A DNA stretch of 54,294 nt from Nocardia ninae NBRC 108245 (GTDB lineage: Bacteria; Actinomycetota; Actinomycetes; Mycobacteriales; Mycobacteriaceae): assembly GCF_007990755.1 (NCBI RefSeq), contig NZ_BJXA01000063.1, positions 1-54,294 on the forward strand, in the 5' to 3' direction. Numbering within the stretch: the stretch's first letter is position 1; every line of letters begins with the position of its first letter. Positions 10,965 to 21,955 of the stretch are shown piece by piece. A model generated the notes under the pieces. The model ran no database searches. It was not told where the DNA came from and saw nothing but the letters and a program-made list of their open reading frames with translations. The position numbers were made by a program, and so were the translations under genes.

Positions 10965-12131
10965 TTACCCGGCAGGTGGTCCGTCCTCTGCGGCCTCCCC
11001 GCGGCGCAGGCCCGGAATGGCCGTCACGACGAGGGCGAAGACCAGTCCGCCTGCCACCAGCAGGACGACCAGGGTGAGGTTCATCAGCGCCGTGCCGACC
11101 GCGCCGAACGCGAGGATCCCGACCCACAAGTAGATAAGCAGCACCACGCGCCGATGCGAGTGCCCGATCTGCAGCAATCGATGGTGCAGGTGCATCTTGT
11201 CCGGAGTGGAGAAGCTCACACCAGCCCGTACCCGCCGGACGATGGCCAGCACCAGATCCAGCACCGGAATGAACATGACCGCGCCGACCAGCAGCAGCGG
11301 CGACAGCAGGCCGACGATGTCGCGGGTGCCGAAGCCCTGCAGCGGGATGCGGCCCGACGCGCTGGTGGAGACCGCGGCCAGCACCAGGCCGATCAGCATC
11401 GAGCCGGAATCGCCCATGAAGATTCGCGCGGGCTGGAAATTGTGCGGCAGGAAGCCGAGGCAGGCACCGGCCAACGCGGCGGCGAGCAAGGCGGGCGGGT
11501 AGGTGTCGACCGAGCCGCCCTGGTCGTTCATCAAGCCGAGCGCGAACACGAACACCGCGACCGCCGCGATGAGCCCCAAACCGGCCGCGAGGCCGTCGAG
11601 TCCGTCGACGAAGTTCATCGCGTTCACCAGGGTCACGGTGACCCCCACGGTGATCAGACCACCTTGCAGCGCGTCCAGAAAGACCGTGGTGTTGTTGAAC
11701 GGGTTGTAGATGCTGTACCAGCTCAAACCCATGACAGCCATCACACCCGCCGCGGTCACCTGTCCGGCGAACTTCGTCAGCGCGTCGAGGCCCCAGCGGT
11801 CGTCGACGATGCCGACCGCGACAATGATCGTGCTTCCGACCAGCACCGCGAGCGGAATATTCGGGCTGTAGTCGAAACCGTTGCGCAGCGCGGGGAGTTG
11901 GTGGGCGAACAACATCGCCGCCACCACCCCGACATAGATGCCGACACCGCCCATCCGGGGAATCGGCTTGACGTGCACGTCACGTTCGCGCGGCACCGCG
12001 ACGGCGCCGAAGCCGATGGCGAGCACCCGGATCCCGCCGGTGGCCAGGAAGGTCACGACCGCGGAGATGAGCAGTACGAGCAGTAGCTCCCGCAGGGGAA
12101 CGACGGCACCCGAACCGGTCATCCGCGGCAC
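10965..12131 (-). CDS. wecA: polyprenyl-phosphate GlcNAc-1-phosphate transferase
   Basis: Integral membrane enzyme that loads GlcNAc-1-phosphate from UDP-GlcNAc onto decaprenyl phosphate. In this order it starts the rhamnosyl-GlcNAc linker joining arabinogalactan to peptidoglycan. The 388 residues contain about 11 membrane segments. The family catalytic motifs are present: the Asp-Asp pair at 110-111 (VDDRWGL), NFVDGLDGLAAG, ARIFMGDSGSM and the cytoplasmic HLHHRL. It matches M. tuberculosis rfe in position. The reading starts at a GTG; the ATG at 12122 is an equally good start, preceded by a GGTGGGTG sequence. Confidence 0.93.
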   Translation of the reverse strand: MPRMTGSGAVVPLRELLLVLLISAVVTFLATGGIRVLAIGFGAVAVPRERDVHVKPIPRMGGVGIYVGVVAAMLFAHQLPALRNGFDYSPNIPLAVLVGSTIIVAVGIVDDRWGLDALTKFAGQVTAAGVMAVMGLSWYSIYNPFNNTTVFLDALQGGLITVGVTVTLVNAMNFVDGLDGLAAGLGLIAAVAVFVFALGLMNDQGGSVDTYPPALLAAALAGACLGFLPHNFQPARIFMGDSGSMLIGLVLAAVSTSASGRIPLQGFGTRDIVGLLSPLLLVGAVMFIPVLDLVLAIVRRVRAGVSFSTPDKMHLHHRLLQIGHSHRRVVLLIYLWVGILAFGAVGTALMNLTLVVLLVAGGLVFALVVTAIPGLRRGEAAEDGPPAG

Positions 12132-12138
12132 CCACCGC

Positions 12139-12813
12139 TCATCGGGTGGAGGCGCTGGTCAGCGCCTCCGGCGACATACCGAGCACGTCGGCGATGTCGC
12201 CGATGGGGACCGCGCCCTCGCGCAGGATGCGCGGCTGGTCGGCGGTGAGGTCGATGATGGTGGAGGCGACGGCATGGTCCGCGGGGCCACCGTCGAGGTA
12301 GACGCCGACCAGCTCACCCAGCTGGTCGCGGGCTTCGGCGGCGGTCTTGGCGGGCGGCTGGCCGGAGACGTTGGCGCTGGAGACCGCGAGCGGGCCGACC
12401 TCGCGCAGCAGCTCCAGCGCGACCGGGTGCAGCGGCATCCGCAGCATCACCGTGCCGCGGGTATCGCCGAGGTCCCAGGCGAGCGAAGGGGCTTGCTGCA
12501 CAACGAGACTCAGGCCGCCGGGCCAGAATGCCCGGATCAGCTCGCGCGCCTGCGGGCGCACCGAGAAAACCAGGCCGTCGATGGTGTGCCAGGAGCCGAC
12601 CAGGACCGGCACCGGCATGTCCCGGCCACGGCGCTTGGCCGCGAGCAGCTCGCTCACCGCGGTGGCATCGAAAGCGTCGGCCGCCAGGCCGTAGAGCGTG
12701 TCGGTGGGCAGCACGACGAGTCGCCCGGACTTCAGGGCGCTGGTGGCTGCGGTCAGTCCGGCGGCGCGCGTGTCGGGATCCGCGCAGTCGTAGACGGTAC
12801 TCACGACGATCAT
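12139..12813 (-). CDS. tsaC: L-threonylcarbamoyladenylate synthase (Sua5/YrdC)
   Basis: Makes threonylcarbamoyl-AMP from threonine, bicarbonate and ATP for the t6A37 modification of ANN-decoding tRNAs. The 224-residue product is a single YrdC domain: GRLVVLPTDTLYGLAADAF, AKRRGRDMPVPVLV, FWPGGLSLVV, RMPLHP and SSANVSG are all present. There is no C-terminal Sua5 domain. The ATG at 12813 has GACAGG just upstream; a GTG shortly after is another candidate. It stands directly after prmC, as in mycobacteria (Rv1300-Rv1301). Confidence 0.92.
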   Translation of the reverse strand: MIVVSTVYDCADPDTRAAGLTAATSALKSGRLVVLPTDTLYGLAADAFDATAVSELLAAKRRGRDMPVPVLVGSWHTIDGLVFSVRPQARELIRAFWPGGLSLVVQQAPSLAWDLGDTRGTVMLRMPLHPVALELLREVGPLAVSSANVSGQPPAKTAAEARDQLGELVGVYLDGGPADHAVASTIIDLTADQPRILREGAVPIGDIADVLGMSPEALTSASTR

Positions 12814-12884
12814 CCTGTCACGGCGACCAGTAGGAGCCACCATCCGCTCCCCCGCCACTCCGCGACTTCAGGATTTGGACCGTG

Positions 12885-13757
12885 TCACGTTCTGGTCGCG
12901 ACGACGAAGCGCGGCTTTCCCGCGAGGTCCGGGTGTTCGACGATGTCGGTGAACTCGCCTTGTTTGCCCAGCAGCGCCGCGAGGTCCGAGCCGTTGGCGT
13001 CGTCGTGCTCGATCGCGGTGGCGCCGCCGCTGCGCAGCAGACGGGTGATGGTGGGGATCATGCCGCGGATGACGTCCAGGCCATCGGGGCCGCCGAAGAG
13101 GGCCAGGTGCGGATCATGGTCGGCGACTTCGGGATCCAGCGTCGCGCCGTCCGGAATGTAGGGCGGGTTGGCCACCACGAGGTCGACACGGCCGTTGAAT
13201 TCGGCCAGCAGGTTCGGATCGGTGACGTCGTCGGCGTACAGGGTGATCGCGGTGTCGCCGTTGCCGAGGCACTGGTCGGCGTTGCGGCGGGCCCAATGCA
13301 GTGCGCCCGGATCGAGTTCCACCGCACGGACATCGGCGTCGGGGCGCGCGTGCGCGATGGCCAACGCCAGCGCGCCGGAGCCGGTGCACAGGTCGACGAC
13401 GATCGGCGTGTGATCGTGCGGCAGTGCCTCGAGTTGCGCCAGCGCCCAGGCGAACAGCAGCTCCGTCTCCGGACGCGGCACGAAGACGCCGGGTCCGACC
13501 GCGAGCTCGATCTCGCCCATCGCCACGGTTCCGGTCAAGTGCTGCAACGGAATTCGCCGGGCGCGCTGGTCGACCAGCGCGCGATACTCGGTCAGCTGGT
13601 CCGGCCCGATGAGCGGTGTCATCATCAGCCTGCTGCGCTCGACCCCGAGCACATGCGCGGCCAGGTGCTCGGCGTCGGCGCGCGGACTGGGCACCCCCGC
13701 CGCCCGCAGCAGCTCGATGGCGTCGTTGACGGCGGGGCGCAGCGCTACACGGGTCAT
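12885..13757 (-). CDS. prmC: peptide chain release factor N5-glutamine methyltransferase
   Basis: Methylates the Gln of the GGQ motif in release factors, here the product of the neighbouring prfA. The 290 residues show an N-terminal helical domain, then a class I SAM fold with VVDLCTGSGALALAIA (about 120-135) and the diagnostic NPPY at 197-200. The ATG at 13757 is placed 8 bases after GAGG; another ATG two codons upstream is too close to it. The 31-bp gap to prfA suggests co-transcription of enzyme and substrate. Confidence 0.95.
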   Translation of the reverse strand: MTRVALRPAVNDAIELLRAAGVPSPRADAEHLAAHVLGVERSRLMMTPLIGPDQLTEYRALVDQRARRIPLQHLTGTVAMGEIELAVGPGVFVPRPETELLFAWALAQLEALPHDHTPIVVDLCTGSGALALAIAHARPDADVRAVELDPGALHWARRNADQCLGNGDTAITLYADDVTDPNLLAEFNGRVDLVVANPPYIPDGATLDPEVADHDPHLALFGGPDGLDVIRGMIPTITRLLRSGGATAIEHDDANGSDLAALLGKQGEFTDIVEHPDLAGKPRFVVATRT

Positions 13758-13788
13758 GGACATGTCCTCGACTCTGCCCGAAAGGCCT

Positions 13789-14859
13789 TTACTCCGCTGC
13801 CATTCGGGCTTCACGATCCGCCTTGCCGAGCGCGTCGAGCAAGGCGTCCATGTCGCCGTCCAGCACGGCATCCAGGTTGTGCGCCTTGAAACCGATGCGG
13901 TGGTCGGCGATCCGGTTCTCCGGGAAGTTGTAGGTGCGGATGCGCTCGGAGCGGTCCACCGTGCGGATCTGGCTGGCCCGGCCGGCCGCCGCTTCCTGAT
14001 CGGCCTGCTCCTCGGCCAGCGCCTGCAGCCGCGCGGCGAGCACCTGCATGGCACGGGCCTTGTTCTGCAGCTGGGACCGCTCGTTCTGGCAGGTCACCAC
14101 GATGCCGGAGGGCAGGTGGGTGATGCGGACGGCGGAGTCGGTGGTGTTGACGCCCTGGCCGCCCTTGCCCGAGGACCGGTACACGTCGATGCGCAGGTCG
14201 GTCTCGTCGATCTGCACCGCTTCCACCTCGTCGGGCTCCGGATAAATCAGGACACCGGCGGCCGAGGTATGGATCCGGCCTTGCGATTCGGTCACCGGCA
14301 CGCGCTGGACCCGATGCACGCCACCCTCGAACTTGAAGCGCGACCAGACGCCGTCGCGTGCGGCGTCGCGGCTCTTGATCGACAGCGTCGCGTCCTTGTA
14401 CCCACCCAGGTCGGACACGGTGACGCCGAGGATCTCGACCTTCCAGCCGTGCCGTTCGGCATAGCGGACGTACATGCGGGCCAGGTCGGCGGCGAACAGC
14501 GCCGATTCCTCGCCGCCCTCACCGGATTTCACCTCGAGCACCACATCGTCGCCGTCGTGCGGGTCGCGCGGCGCGAGCAGATCCGCGAGGGTCTGCTCCA
14601 GCTCGGCGACCTGACGCTCGAGGTCGGGCACCTCGGCGGCGAAGGACGCGTCGTCGGCGGCGAGTTCCTGCGCGGCGGCGAGATCGTCGCGCGCGGACTT
14701 CAGCTTGGTATAGGTGGCCATGATCGGCGCGAGCTCGGCGAATCGCTTACCCACCCGGCGGGCGGCGCCGGGATCGTCGTGCAGCGCCGGATCGGACAGC
14801 TGCGTCTCCAGCCCGGCGTGCTCGGCCAGAATGTCGTCGATCGCGGACGGTTGCGTCAC
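13789..14859 (-). CDS. prfA: peptide chain release factor 1
   Basis: RF1 reads UAA and UAG in the ribosomal A site and triggers peptide release. The 356-residue product carries the stop-codon reading tripeptide P-V-T at 188-190 ([10 protein letters not shown]) and GGQ at 233-235 ([10 protein letters not shown]), the Gln being the PrmC target. The GTG at 14859 is preceded by a strong GAGGAAG sequence. A terminator lies between rpmE and prfA, so prfA may have its own promoter or depend on read-through. Confidence 0.97.
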   Translation of the reverse strand: MTQPSAIDDILAEHAGLETQLSDPALHDDPGAARRVGKRFAELAPIMATYTKLKSARDDLAAAQELAADDASFAAEVPDLERQVAELEQTLADLLAPRDPHDGDDVVLEVKSGEGGEESALFAADLARMYVRYAERHGWKVEILGVTVSDLGGYKDATLSIKSRDAARDGVWSRFKFEGGVHRVQRVPVTESQGRIHTSAAGVLIYPEPDEVEAVQIDETDLRIDVYRSSGKGGQGVNTTDSAVRITHLPSGIVVTCQNERSQLQNKARAMQVLAARLQALAEEQADQEAAAGRASQIRTVDRSERIRTYNFPENRIADHRIGFKAHNLDAVLDGDMDALLDALGKADREARMAAE

Positions 14860-14899
14860 GATGCTTCCTCTTTCTGATTTCCTTCGAAGGACGCCATAC

Positions 14900-14942
14900 A
14901 AAAACACCGACGCCCGGCCTGCTGAGCAGGACCGGGCGTCGG
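14900..14942 (-). terminator. intrinsic terminator after rpmE
   Basis: An 11-bp perfect stem (14907-14917 with 14932-14942) encloses a smaller CCTGC/GCAGG hairpin. On the minus strand it is followed by TGTTTTTG, a true T-tract. It lies 9 bases past the rpmE stop and is the clearest rho-independent terminator in the window. Confidence 0.85.
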
Positions 14943-14950
14943 CGAGGAAG

Positions 14951-15196
14951 CTACTTGGCTGCGGCGTCGTCCGCGTCGGCCTTCTTGCCCGCACGCTTGC
15001 CGTAGCGAGCCTCGAAGCGGGCCACGCGACCGCCGGTGTCGAGGATCTTCTGCTTGCCCGTGTAGAACGGGTGGCACTGCGAGCAGACCTCGACGTTGAT
15101 GTGTCCGGACTCCTTGGTGCTGCGAGTCTGGAAGGTATTGCCGCAACCACAGACGACCGTGGTGTCGACATACGTCGGGTGGATTCCTGCCTTCAT
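14951..15196 (-). CDS. rpmE: 50S ribosomal protein L31
   Basis: Ribosomal protein L31, 81 residues, bridging the 50S central protuberance and the 30S head. It is the zinc-containing form, with Cys pairs in VVCGCGNTF and [13 protein letters not shown]. The C-terminus is a Lys/Ala/Asp-rich tail. The ATG at 15196 begins the conserved MKAGIHPTY. Zinc-type L31 is often paired elsewhere with a Cys-free paralogue under Zur control; none is in this window. Confidence 0.97.
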   Translation of the reverse strand: MKAGIHPTYVDTTVVCGCGNTFQTRSTKESGHINVEVCSQCHPFYTGKQKILDTGGRVARFEARYGKRAGKKADADDAAAK

Positions 15197-15275
15197 GGGT
15201 GTCCTCTCGATATTGGTCGCCGGGTCGCTCGCGCGGGAATCGCGGGAACGTGAACCGGAACCGACTAGGCGGGAG

Positions 15276-15297
15276 GTCTGCTCGAAACAGAGCAGAC
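15276..15297 (-). promoter_or_regulatory. perfect 8-bp dyad in the rpmE leader
   Basis: GTCTGCTC and GAGCAGAC flank six bases, about 80 bases upstream of the rpmE start and just downstream of the promoter proposed at 15311-15340. It could be an mRNA hairpin used for L31 autoregulation or an operator. No known consensus was recognised. Confidence 0.4.
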
Positions 15298-15310
15298 GCA
15301 ACGACCGTTC

Positions 15311-15340
15311 AGTATGCCAGAACAGTCCTTACGCTCCCAA
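15311..15340 (-). promoter_or_regulatory. candidate rpmE promoter (TTGGGA-18-CATACT)
   Basis: On the minus strand TTGGGA (15340-15335) and CATACT (15316-15311) are 18 bases apart, about 115 bases upstream of rpmE. It is the best sigma-70-like pair in this gap, though the match is moderate. Confidence 0.4.
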
Positions 15341-15528
15341 AACGCCCCCGGCAAGTGGTTTGTTCCCGCCCTAGGTACTCCCCCTGACGCCACCGCCCAA
15401 GGAAGTCCGGGCACGCGCTTTGCCGCTGTCTCAGGAAGCCTGAAGACGGGTAGTCGGCTACTCAGGAATGCGAACAGTTTCGTTCATAGAGTTTGAGACC
15501 TCAGCACAGGGCGCTCGTGACAGCGAAC

Positions 15529-15710
15529 GTTCGAGGCCGCAGGAGCGCTCGCGGGAGCGGCGCTCGAAGGCGTAAGGAGCGTGTAGCAACGCTCGAGGCC
15601 GCTGGGGAGCGCTTGCGAGAGCGAACGCTCGAGGCCGCTGGGGAGCGCTTGCGAGAGCGAACGCTCGAGGCCGCTGGGGAGCGCTTGCGAGAGCGAACGC
15701 TCGAGGCCGC
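15529..15710. repeat. 36-bp tandem repeat array
   Basis: Three identical 36-bp units lie at 15591-15626, 15627-15662 and 15663-15698. A 12-base partial unit follows at 15699-15710, and a degenerate unit precedes the array at 15529-15561. Each unit begins GCTCGAGG and contains GCGCTTGC-GAGA-GCGAACGC, whose arms pair at 7 of 8 positions around a GAGA tetraloop. Since 36 is a multiple of three the array is open in several frames, but no start signal or recognisable protein supports coding. It fills the gap between rpmE and the small membrane gene at 15744. I see nothing else in 15341-15528. Confidence 0.9.
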
Positions 15711-15743
15711 ACAGTGGCGTGCCGTGACCCGAAGGGAGAACTT

Positions 15744-16199
15744 GTGAGCATCCGAGTCGCGTCGGCGATTTTCGGTCTGTTGATTCTCGCTGTCGTGGTC
15801 GGCTGGTGTGCCCTTCCGGACACCACGACCACGGCCGCACCGGGAATCGCCGTCTATTACGAGGCTCCGAACACCGCTCCGGAGGGGAGTGCGGTGGGCA
15901 CCTCGGCGATCATTCTCGGTTTCATGATCAGCGGCGCGGCGATCATCGGTCTCATGTTCTTCTGCCCGCAAACGCCGAAAGGGCCCCGCGGTAGCGAGGC
16001 CCTTTCGGCAGTACAACTGGCGAACCTACTCGTCCAGAGCGCCCGGCGCGGTCTTGCTGACCTGCATCAGGAACTCCAGGTTGTTCTTGGACTTCTTCAG
16101 GCGGTCGATCAGCAAATCGATCGCCTGGTGCGAGTCCAGGCCGGACAGTACGCGGCGCAGCTTGTGCAGCACCGCGGCCTCGTCAGGGTTGAGCAGTAG
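15744..16199 (+). CDS. small two-helix membrane protein, unknown function
   Basis: A GTG at 15744 follows AAGGGAGAA by four bases, an excellent ribosome site. The first 77 or so residues look like a genuine protein: helix 1 (about 5-22, VASAIFGLLILAVVVGWC), an extracytoplasmic loop (DTTTTAAPGIAVYYEAPN), and helix 2 (about 53-72, TSAIILGFMISGAAIIGLMFF). The frame then continues through the rho hairpin at 15974-16009 and about 170 bases antisense to rho before a stop. That tail looks like shadow sequence. The gene is convergent with rho. I do not recognise a family. Confidence 0.5.
   Translation: MSIRVASAIFGLLILAVVVGWCALPDTTTTAAPGIAVYYEAPNTAPEGSAVGTSAIILGFMISGAAIIGLMFFCPQTPKGPRGSEALSAVQLANLLVQSARRGLADLHQELQVVLGLLQAVDQQIDRLVRVQAGQYAAQLVQHRGLVRVEQ
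15974..16009 (-). terminator. hairpin after rho
   Basis: A perfect 12-bp stem (15974-15985 with 15998-16009) with a CGC/GCG extension inside the loop starts 17 bases past the rho stop. On the minus strand GTTTGCGG follows, so the T-tract is weak. It probably ends the rho transcript and may also stop the convergent small gene. Confidence 0.75.
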
Positions 16200-18167
16200 C
16201 TCATCCTTACGAGTACCGGACGGGTTGACGTCCACCGCGGGGAACACGCGCCGTTCCGCGATCTTGCGGTCCAGCTTGAGCTCCGCGTTACCGGTGCCCT
16301 TGAATTCCTCGAAGATGACGGTGTCACCGGTCGAACCGGTCTCCACCATCGCGGTCGCGATAATGGTGAGCGAGCCACCGTTCTCGATATTGCGCGCCGC
16401 GCCGAGGAACCGCTTGGGCGGGTACAGCGCGGTGGAATCGACACCACCGGACAGGATTCGGCCCGAGGCGGGCGAGGAGTTGTTGTACGCGCGGCCCAAT
16501 CGAGTGATCGAGTCGAGCAGCACCACAACGTCTTTGCCCATTTCCACCAGTCGCTTGGCCCGCTCGATGGCGAGCTCGGCGACCGAGGTGTGGTCCGACG
16601 GCGGCCGGTCGAAGGTGGAGGCGATGACCTCACCCTTCACCGAACGCTGCATGTCGGTGACCTCTTCCGGACGCTCGTCGACCAGCACGACCATGAGGTA
16701 GACCTCGGGGTTGTTGATGGCGATGGCGTTGGCGATGTCCTGCATGATCGTCGTCTTACCGGCCTTCGGCGGCGAGACGATCAGGGCGCGCTGGCCCTTA
16801 CCGATCGGCATGATCAGGTCGATGACGCGAGTGGTCAGCTTGTTGGGCTGAGTCTCCAGCCGCAGCCGCTGATTCGGGTACAGCGGGGTGAGCTTGCTGA
16901 ACTCGGGGCGCCGCTTGGCCGCCTCGACCTCACCACCGTTGACCGTGTCCAGCCGCACCAGCGGATCGAACTTCTGGCGCTGGTTGCTCTGCTCACCGTC
17001 GCGCGGAGCCCGCACCGCACCGGTGATCGCGTCACCGCGGCGCAGGCCGTTCTTGCGGACCAGGTTCATCGAGACGTAGACGTCGTTCGGGCCGGCCAGG
17101 TAGCCGGAGGTCCGGACGAAGGCGTAGTTGTCCAGCACGTCGAGGATGCCCGCGACCGGCTGCAACACATCGTCTTCGCGGATCTCGAGCTCACGTGCCT
17201 CGCCGCCACCGGTGCCCGGCTCGCGGTCGCGACCACGACGCCGCTCGCGGAATCGGCGTCCCCGCCTGCCGCGACCGCCTTCTTCGTCGTCGTCGTTGTT
17301 GCGCGCGTTGTTGCGGTCGTTGTTCCGGCCGCCGGCGTTGCTGCCGCCGTTGCCGTTCTGGTTGTTGCGCTCACCGGACTGGCCGCGCTCACCCTGACCA
17401 CGCTCGCCCGACTGGCCGCGCTCGCCCTGATTACGCTCGCCCGCCTGACCGCGCTCCTGATTACGCTCACCGGACTGATTACGCTCGCCCTGATTGCGCT
17501 CACCCGACTGGTTGCGCTCACGGCGCCGCTCGCCCTGTTCGGCATCCTGCTTCGGCTCGTCACCACGCGCATCGGCCGTCGCGGTCTCGCCGCCGCCGGA
17601 TCGCGCCTGGTCACGGCCGCGCCGCTGCCGACCACGACCACGCTGACCAGCCTCGCGGCCGGAGTCCTCGGTGGACTCGGCCGTGCCGGCCGCGGGGGCC
17701 TCGGCCGGAGCCGAGTTCGCGGGAGCGGATTCCTTGACCGGGGCAGCTGCCTCGGCGACCGGAGTTTCCTTCGCCGGGGCGGTCGCCACGTCGAGGGTGC
17801 CCTGCTCTGCCCGGGCGGACGCAGGCCGACTGGCCGGCGCTTCCGAATTATCGGGTGTATCGGCCTTGGCGGAAACCGCGGACTTGGCCTGTCCCCCTTC
17901 GGGCTTTTCACCCTTTACCGGTTTTCCGGCCTGATTTTCCTTGATGGCGGCGATCAAATCGCCTTTGCGCATTCCGGAGGTGCCTCGGATACCGAGCTCC
18001 CCCGCGAGCGCGCGCAACTGCGGCAACAACATTCCAGTCAGCCCCGATCGTGCGACGTCGGTTTGTTCGCTCATCTTCGAAATCTGTCCGGAGTCACTTT
18101 CGCGGTCCCCCGGAGATGTTGGGTTGGATTCCACCCCGGGTGTCGCGAGCAGGTCCGTATCTGTCAC
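16026..18167 (-). CDS. rho: transcription termination factor Rho
   Basis: Hexameric RNA helicase that ends transcription at Rho-dependent sites. The 713-residue product has a short helical Rho-N domain (about 40-80), then a roughly 245-residue disordered insertion (81-325) rich in Ala/Pro/Glu and later Arg/Asn/Gly. The cold-shock RNA-binding domain is at 330-410. The ATPase core has Walker A PPKAGKT (466-472), VVLVDERPEEV, and the R-loop around NPSGTRKDELL (648-659). Such long basic insertions are known in actinobacterial Rho and add RNA affinity. Core residues look intact. The 245-nt leader downstream of the proposed promoter would suit autoregulation. Confidence 0.97.
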   Translation of the reverse strand: MTDTDLLATPGVESNPTSPGDRESDSGQISKMSEQTDVARSGLTGMLLPQLRALAGELGIRGTSGMRKGDLIAAIKENQAGKPVKGEKPEGGQAKSAVSAKADTPDNSEAPASRPASARAEQGTLDVATAPAKETPVAEAAAPVKESAPANSAPAEAPAAGTAESTEDSGREAGQRGRGRQRRGRDQARSGGGETATADARGDEPKQDAEQGERRRERNQSGERNQGERNQSGERNQERGQAGERNQGERGQSGERGQGERGQSGERNNQNGNGGSNAGGRNNDRNNARNNDDDEEGGRGRRGRRFRERRRGRDREPGTGGGEARELEIREDDVLQPVAGILDVLDNYAFVRTSGYLAGPNDVYVSMNLVRKNGLRRGDAITGAVRAPRDGEQSNQRQKFDPLVRLDTVNGGEVEAAKRRPEFSKLTPLYPNQRLRLETQPNKLTTRVIDLIMPIGKGQRALIVSPPKAGKTTIMQDIANAIAINNPEVYLMVVLVDERPEEVTDMQRSVKGEVIASTFDRPPSDHTSVAELAIERAKRLVEMGKDVVVLLDSITRLGRAYNNSSPASGRILSGGVDSTALYPPKRFLGAARNIENGGSLTIIATAMVETGSTGDTVIFEEFKGTGNAELKLDRKIAERRVFPAVDVNPSGTRKDELLLNPDEAAVLHKLRRVLSGLDSHQAIDLLIDRLKKSKNNLEFLMQVSKTAPGALDE
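17364..17516 (-). repeat. GER(N/G)Q repeat tract inside rho
   Basis: Residues about 218-268 of Rho are built from the five-to-seven-residue unit (S)GER(N/G)Q(GERNQ), repeated about nine times with small changes, and the DNA shows matching near-repeats. It lies in the disordered RNA-binding insertion and could vary in copy number between strains. Confidence 0.75.
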
Positions 18168-18411
18168 GGAAATCCTTTCCTTCCCCCGATTGCCGTGTGC
18201 TGTTTCGAGGGTTCGTCCCGCAGTCCGGGCATTCTGCCGGACTCGGATGCGTCCGTCCGCTTCGCCACCGGTGGTGTGAGGTGGGAGAGATCATTCCAGT
18301 TGCGCAGCTACGCAGCACCCCCATGGCCTGGAGGCTCGAGCCTGGAGCCTGCTGGAGCGATTGCCCTGATGAAGCACCGGCGTCTGATGCGCACGATGTA
18401 CGGACTCGCTC

Positions 18412-18441
18412 AGGATAGCTGCCCATTGGGAATCTCGGCAA
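18412..18441 (-). promoter_or_regulatory. candidate rho promoter (TTGCCG-18-TATCCT)
   Basis: On the minus strand TTGCCG (18441-18436) and TATCCT (18417-18412) are 18 bases apart, just past the thrB stop, and point to rho. They would give a 5' leader of about 240 bases. That leader contains a 12-bp palindrome (AGGCTCGAGCCT, 18332-18343). Confidence 0.4.
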
Positions 18442-18454
18442 GCCAGACGCGCCG

Positions 18455-20602
<2,148 letters not shown>

Positions 20603-20606
<4 letters not shown>

Positions 20607-21955
20607 TCTTCGGTGCCTTCCAATCTAAGAACACTGGTGATCGAGGTGACGGAATCCATTTCCGCAAGAGCGGCAACGGTGTCCGCGAGCGCTGATTCCA
20701 CGGCGTGGTGGGTAACCACGACCAAGCGAGCACCCGTGCCGTGCCCCTCTTGGCGGACGGTCGAAATGCTCACCCCGTGCTTGGCGAATTCACCCGCCAC
20801 CGCGGCCAGGACCCCGGGACGGTCCGCTACCTGCAGGTTCACGTGGTAGCGGGTGGGCGTATCGCCGATCGGCGCAATCGGTAGCTCAGCATAAACCGAT
20901 TCGCCGGGTGCGCGGCCACCGTAGAACTTGTTGCGCGCGGCCATCACCAGATCGCCGAGCACCGCGGAGGCTGTCGGTGCGCCGCCGGCGCCCTGCCCGT
21001 AGAACATCAGCCTGCCCGCGTTCTCCGCCTCGACGACGACCGCGTTGAAGGCGCCGCTCACGGCGGCCAGCGGGTGCTTGCGCGGCACGAGCGCCGGGTA
21101 GACGCGCACCGAGACGCGCTCCTTGCCGCCCTCGGCCACGGTCGGCTCGCCCGGTCCCGCGGCGACCCGCTCGCAGATGGCGAGCAACTTGACCGTGCAG
21201 TTCAGCGCGGACGCGGTCTCCAGATCTTCCGCGCTGATCTTGGAGATGCCCTCGCGGAAGACGTCGGCGGCGGTCACCCGGGTGTGGAACGCGAGCGAGG
21301 CCAGGATGGCGGCCTTGGCGGCGGCGTCGTAGCCCTCCACGTCGGCGGTCGGGTCGGCCTCCGCGTAACCGAGGCGGGTGGCCTCCTTCAAGGTGACCTC
21401 GTAGTCGGCGCCCGTCTCGTCCATCGCGGAGAGGATGAAGTTGGTGGTGCCGTTGACGATGCCGACGACCCGGTTGACGCGGTCACCGGCCAGCGACTGG
21501 ATGAGCGGGCGGACCACCGGGATGGCACCCGCGACCGCGGCCTCGAAGTACAGATCGGCGCGGTTACGTTCGGCGGCCGCGGCGAGCTCGCCGGTGTAGT
21601 CGGCCAGCAGCGCCTTGTTCGCGGTCACCACGGATTTGCCCGCGTTCAGCGCGGCCAGGATGAGCCGGCGCGGCGGGTCGATGCCGCCGATCACCTCGAC
21701 CACGATGTCGACGTCGTCGCGGGCGACCAGGGCGTCGGCGTCGGTGGTCAGCAGGTGTGCGGGCAGGCCGCGATCGTTGTCCGGGTTGCGGACGGCAACG
21801 CCGCGCAGCACCACCGGTGCACCGACGCGCGAGCGCAGGTCTTCGGAGTGGTCACGCAGAATCCGCACGACCTCGGTGCCGACATTGCCCATGCCGAGGA
21901 CCGCGACGCCGATCGGCTGATCTCTCCCCCAGGTATTCCGAGCGGGATCAGTCAT
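20603..21955 (-). CDS. hom: homoserine dehydrogenase
   Basis: Reduces aspartate semialdehyde to homoserine with NAD(P)H, the branch point to threonine and methionine. The 450 residues comprise a Rossmann domain ([18 protein letters not shown], about 16-33), the catalytic domain ([34 protein letters not shown]) and a C-terminal ACT domain (about 365-450, [21 protein letters not shown]) that normally binds threonine as feedback inhibitor. Both ends overlap neighbours by ATGA, with lysA upstream and thrC downstream. Confidence 0.97.

Noticed and set aside
12885-14054. Longer prmC start giving 389 residues
   Set aside because: The extra N-terminus is Arg/Pro/Ser-rich, overlaps prfA in another frame, and lacks the GAGG site found before the ATG at 13757.
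15529-15710. CRISPR array
   Set aside because: The 36-bp units are contiguous with no variable spacers and no cas genes lie nearby; a plain tandem repeat.
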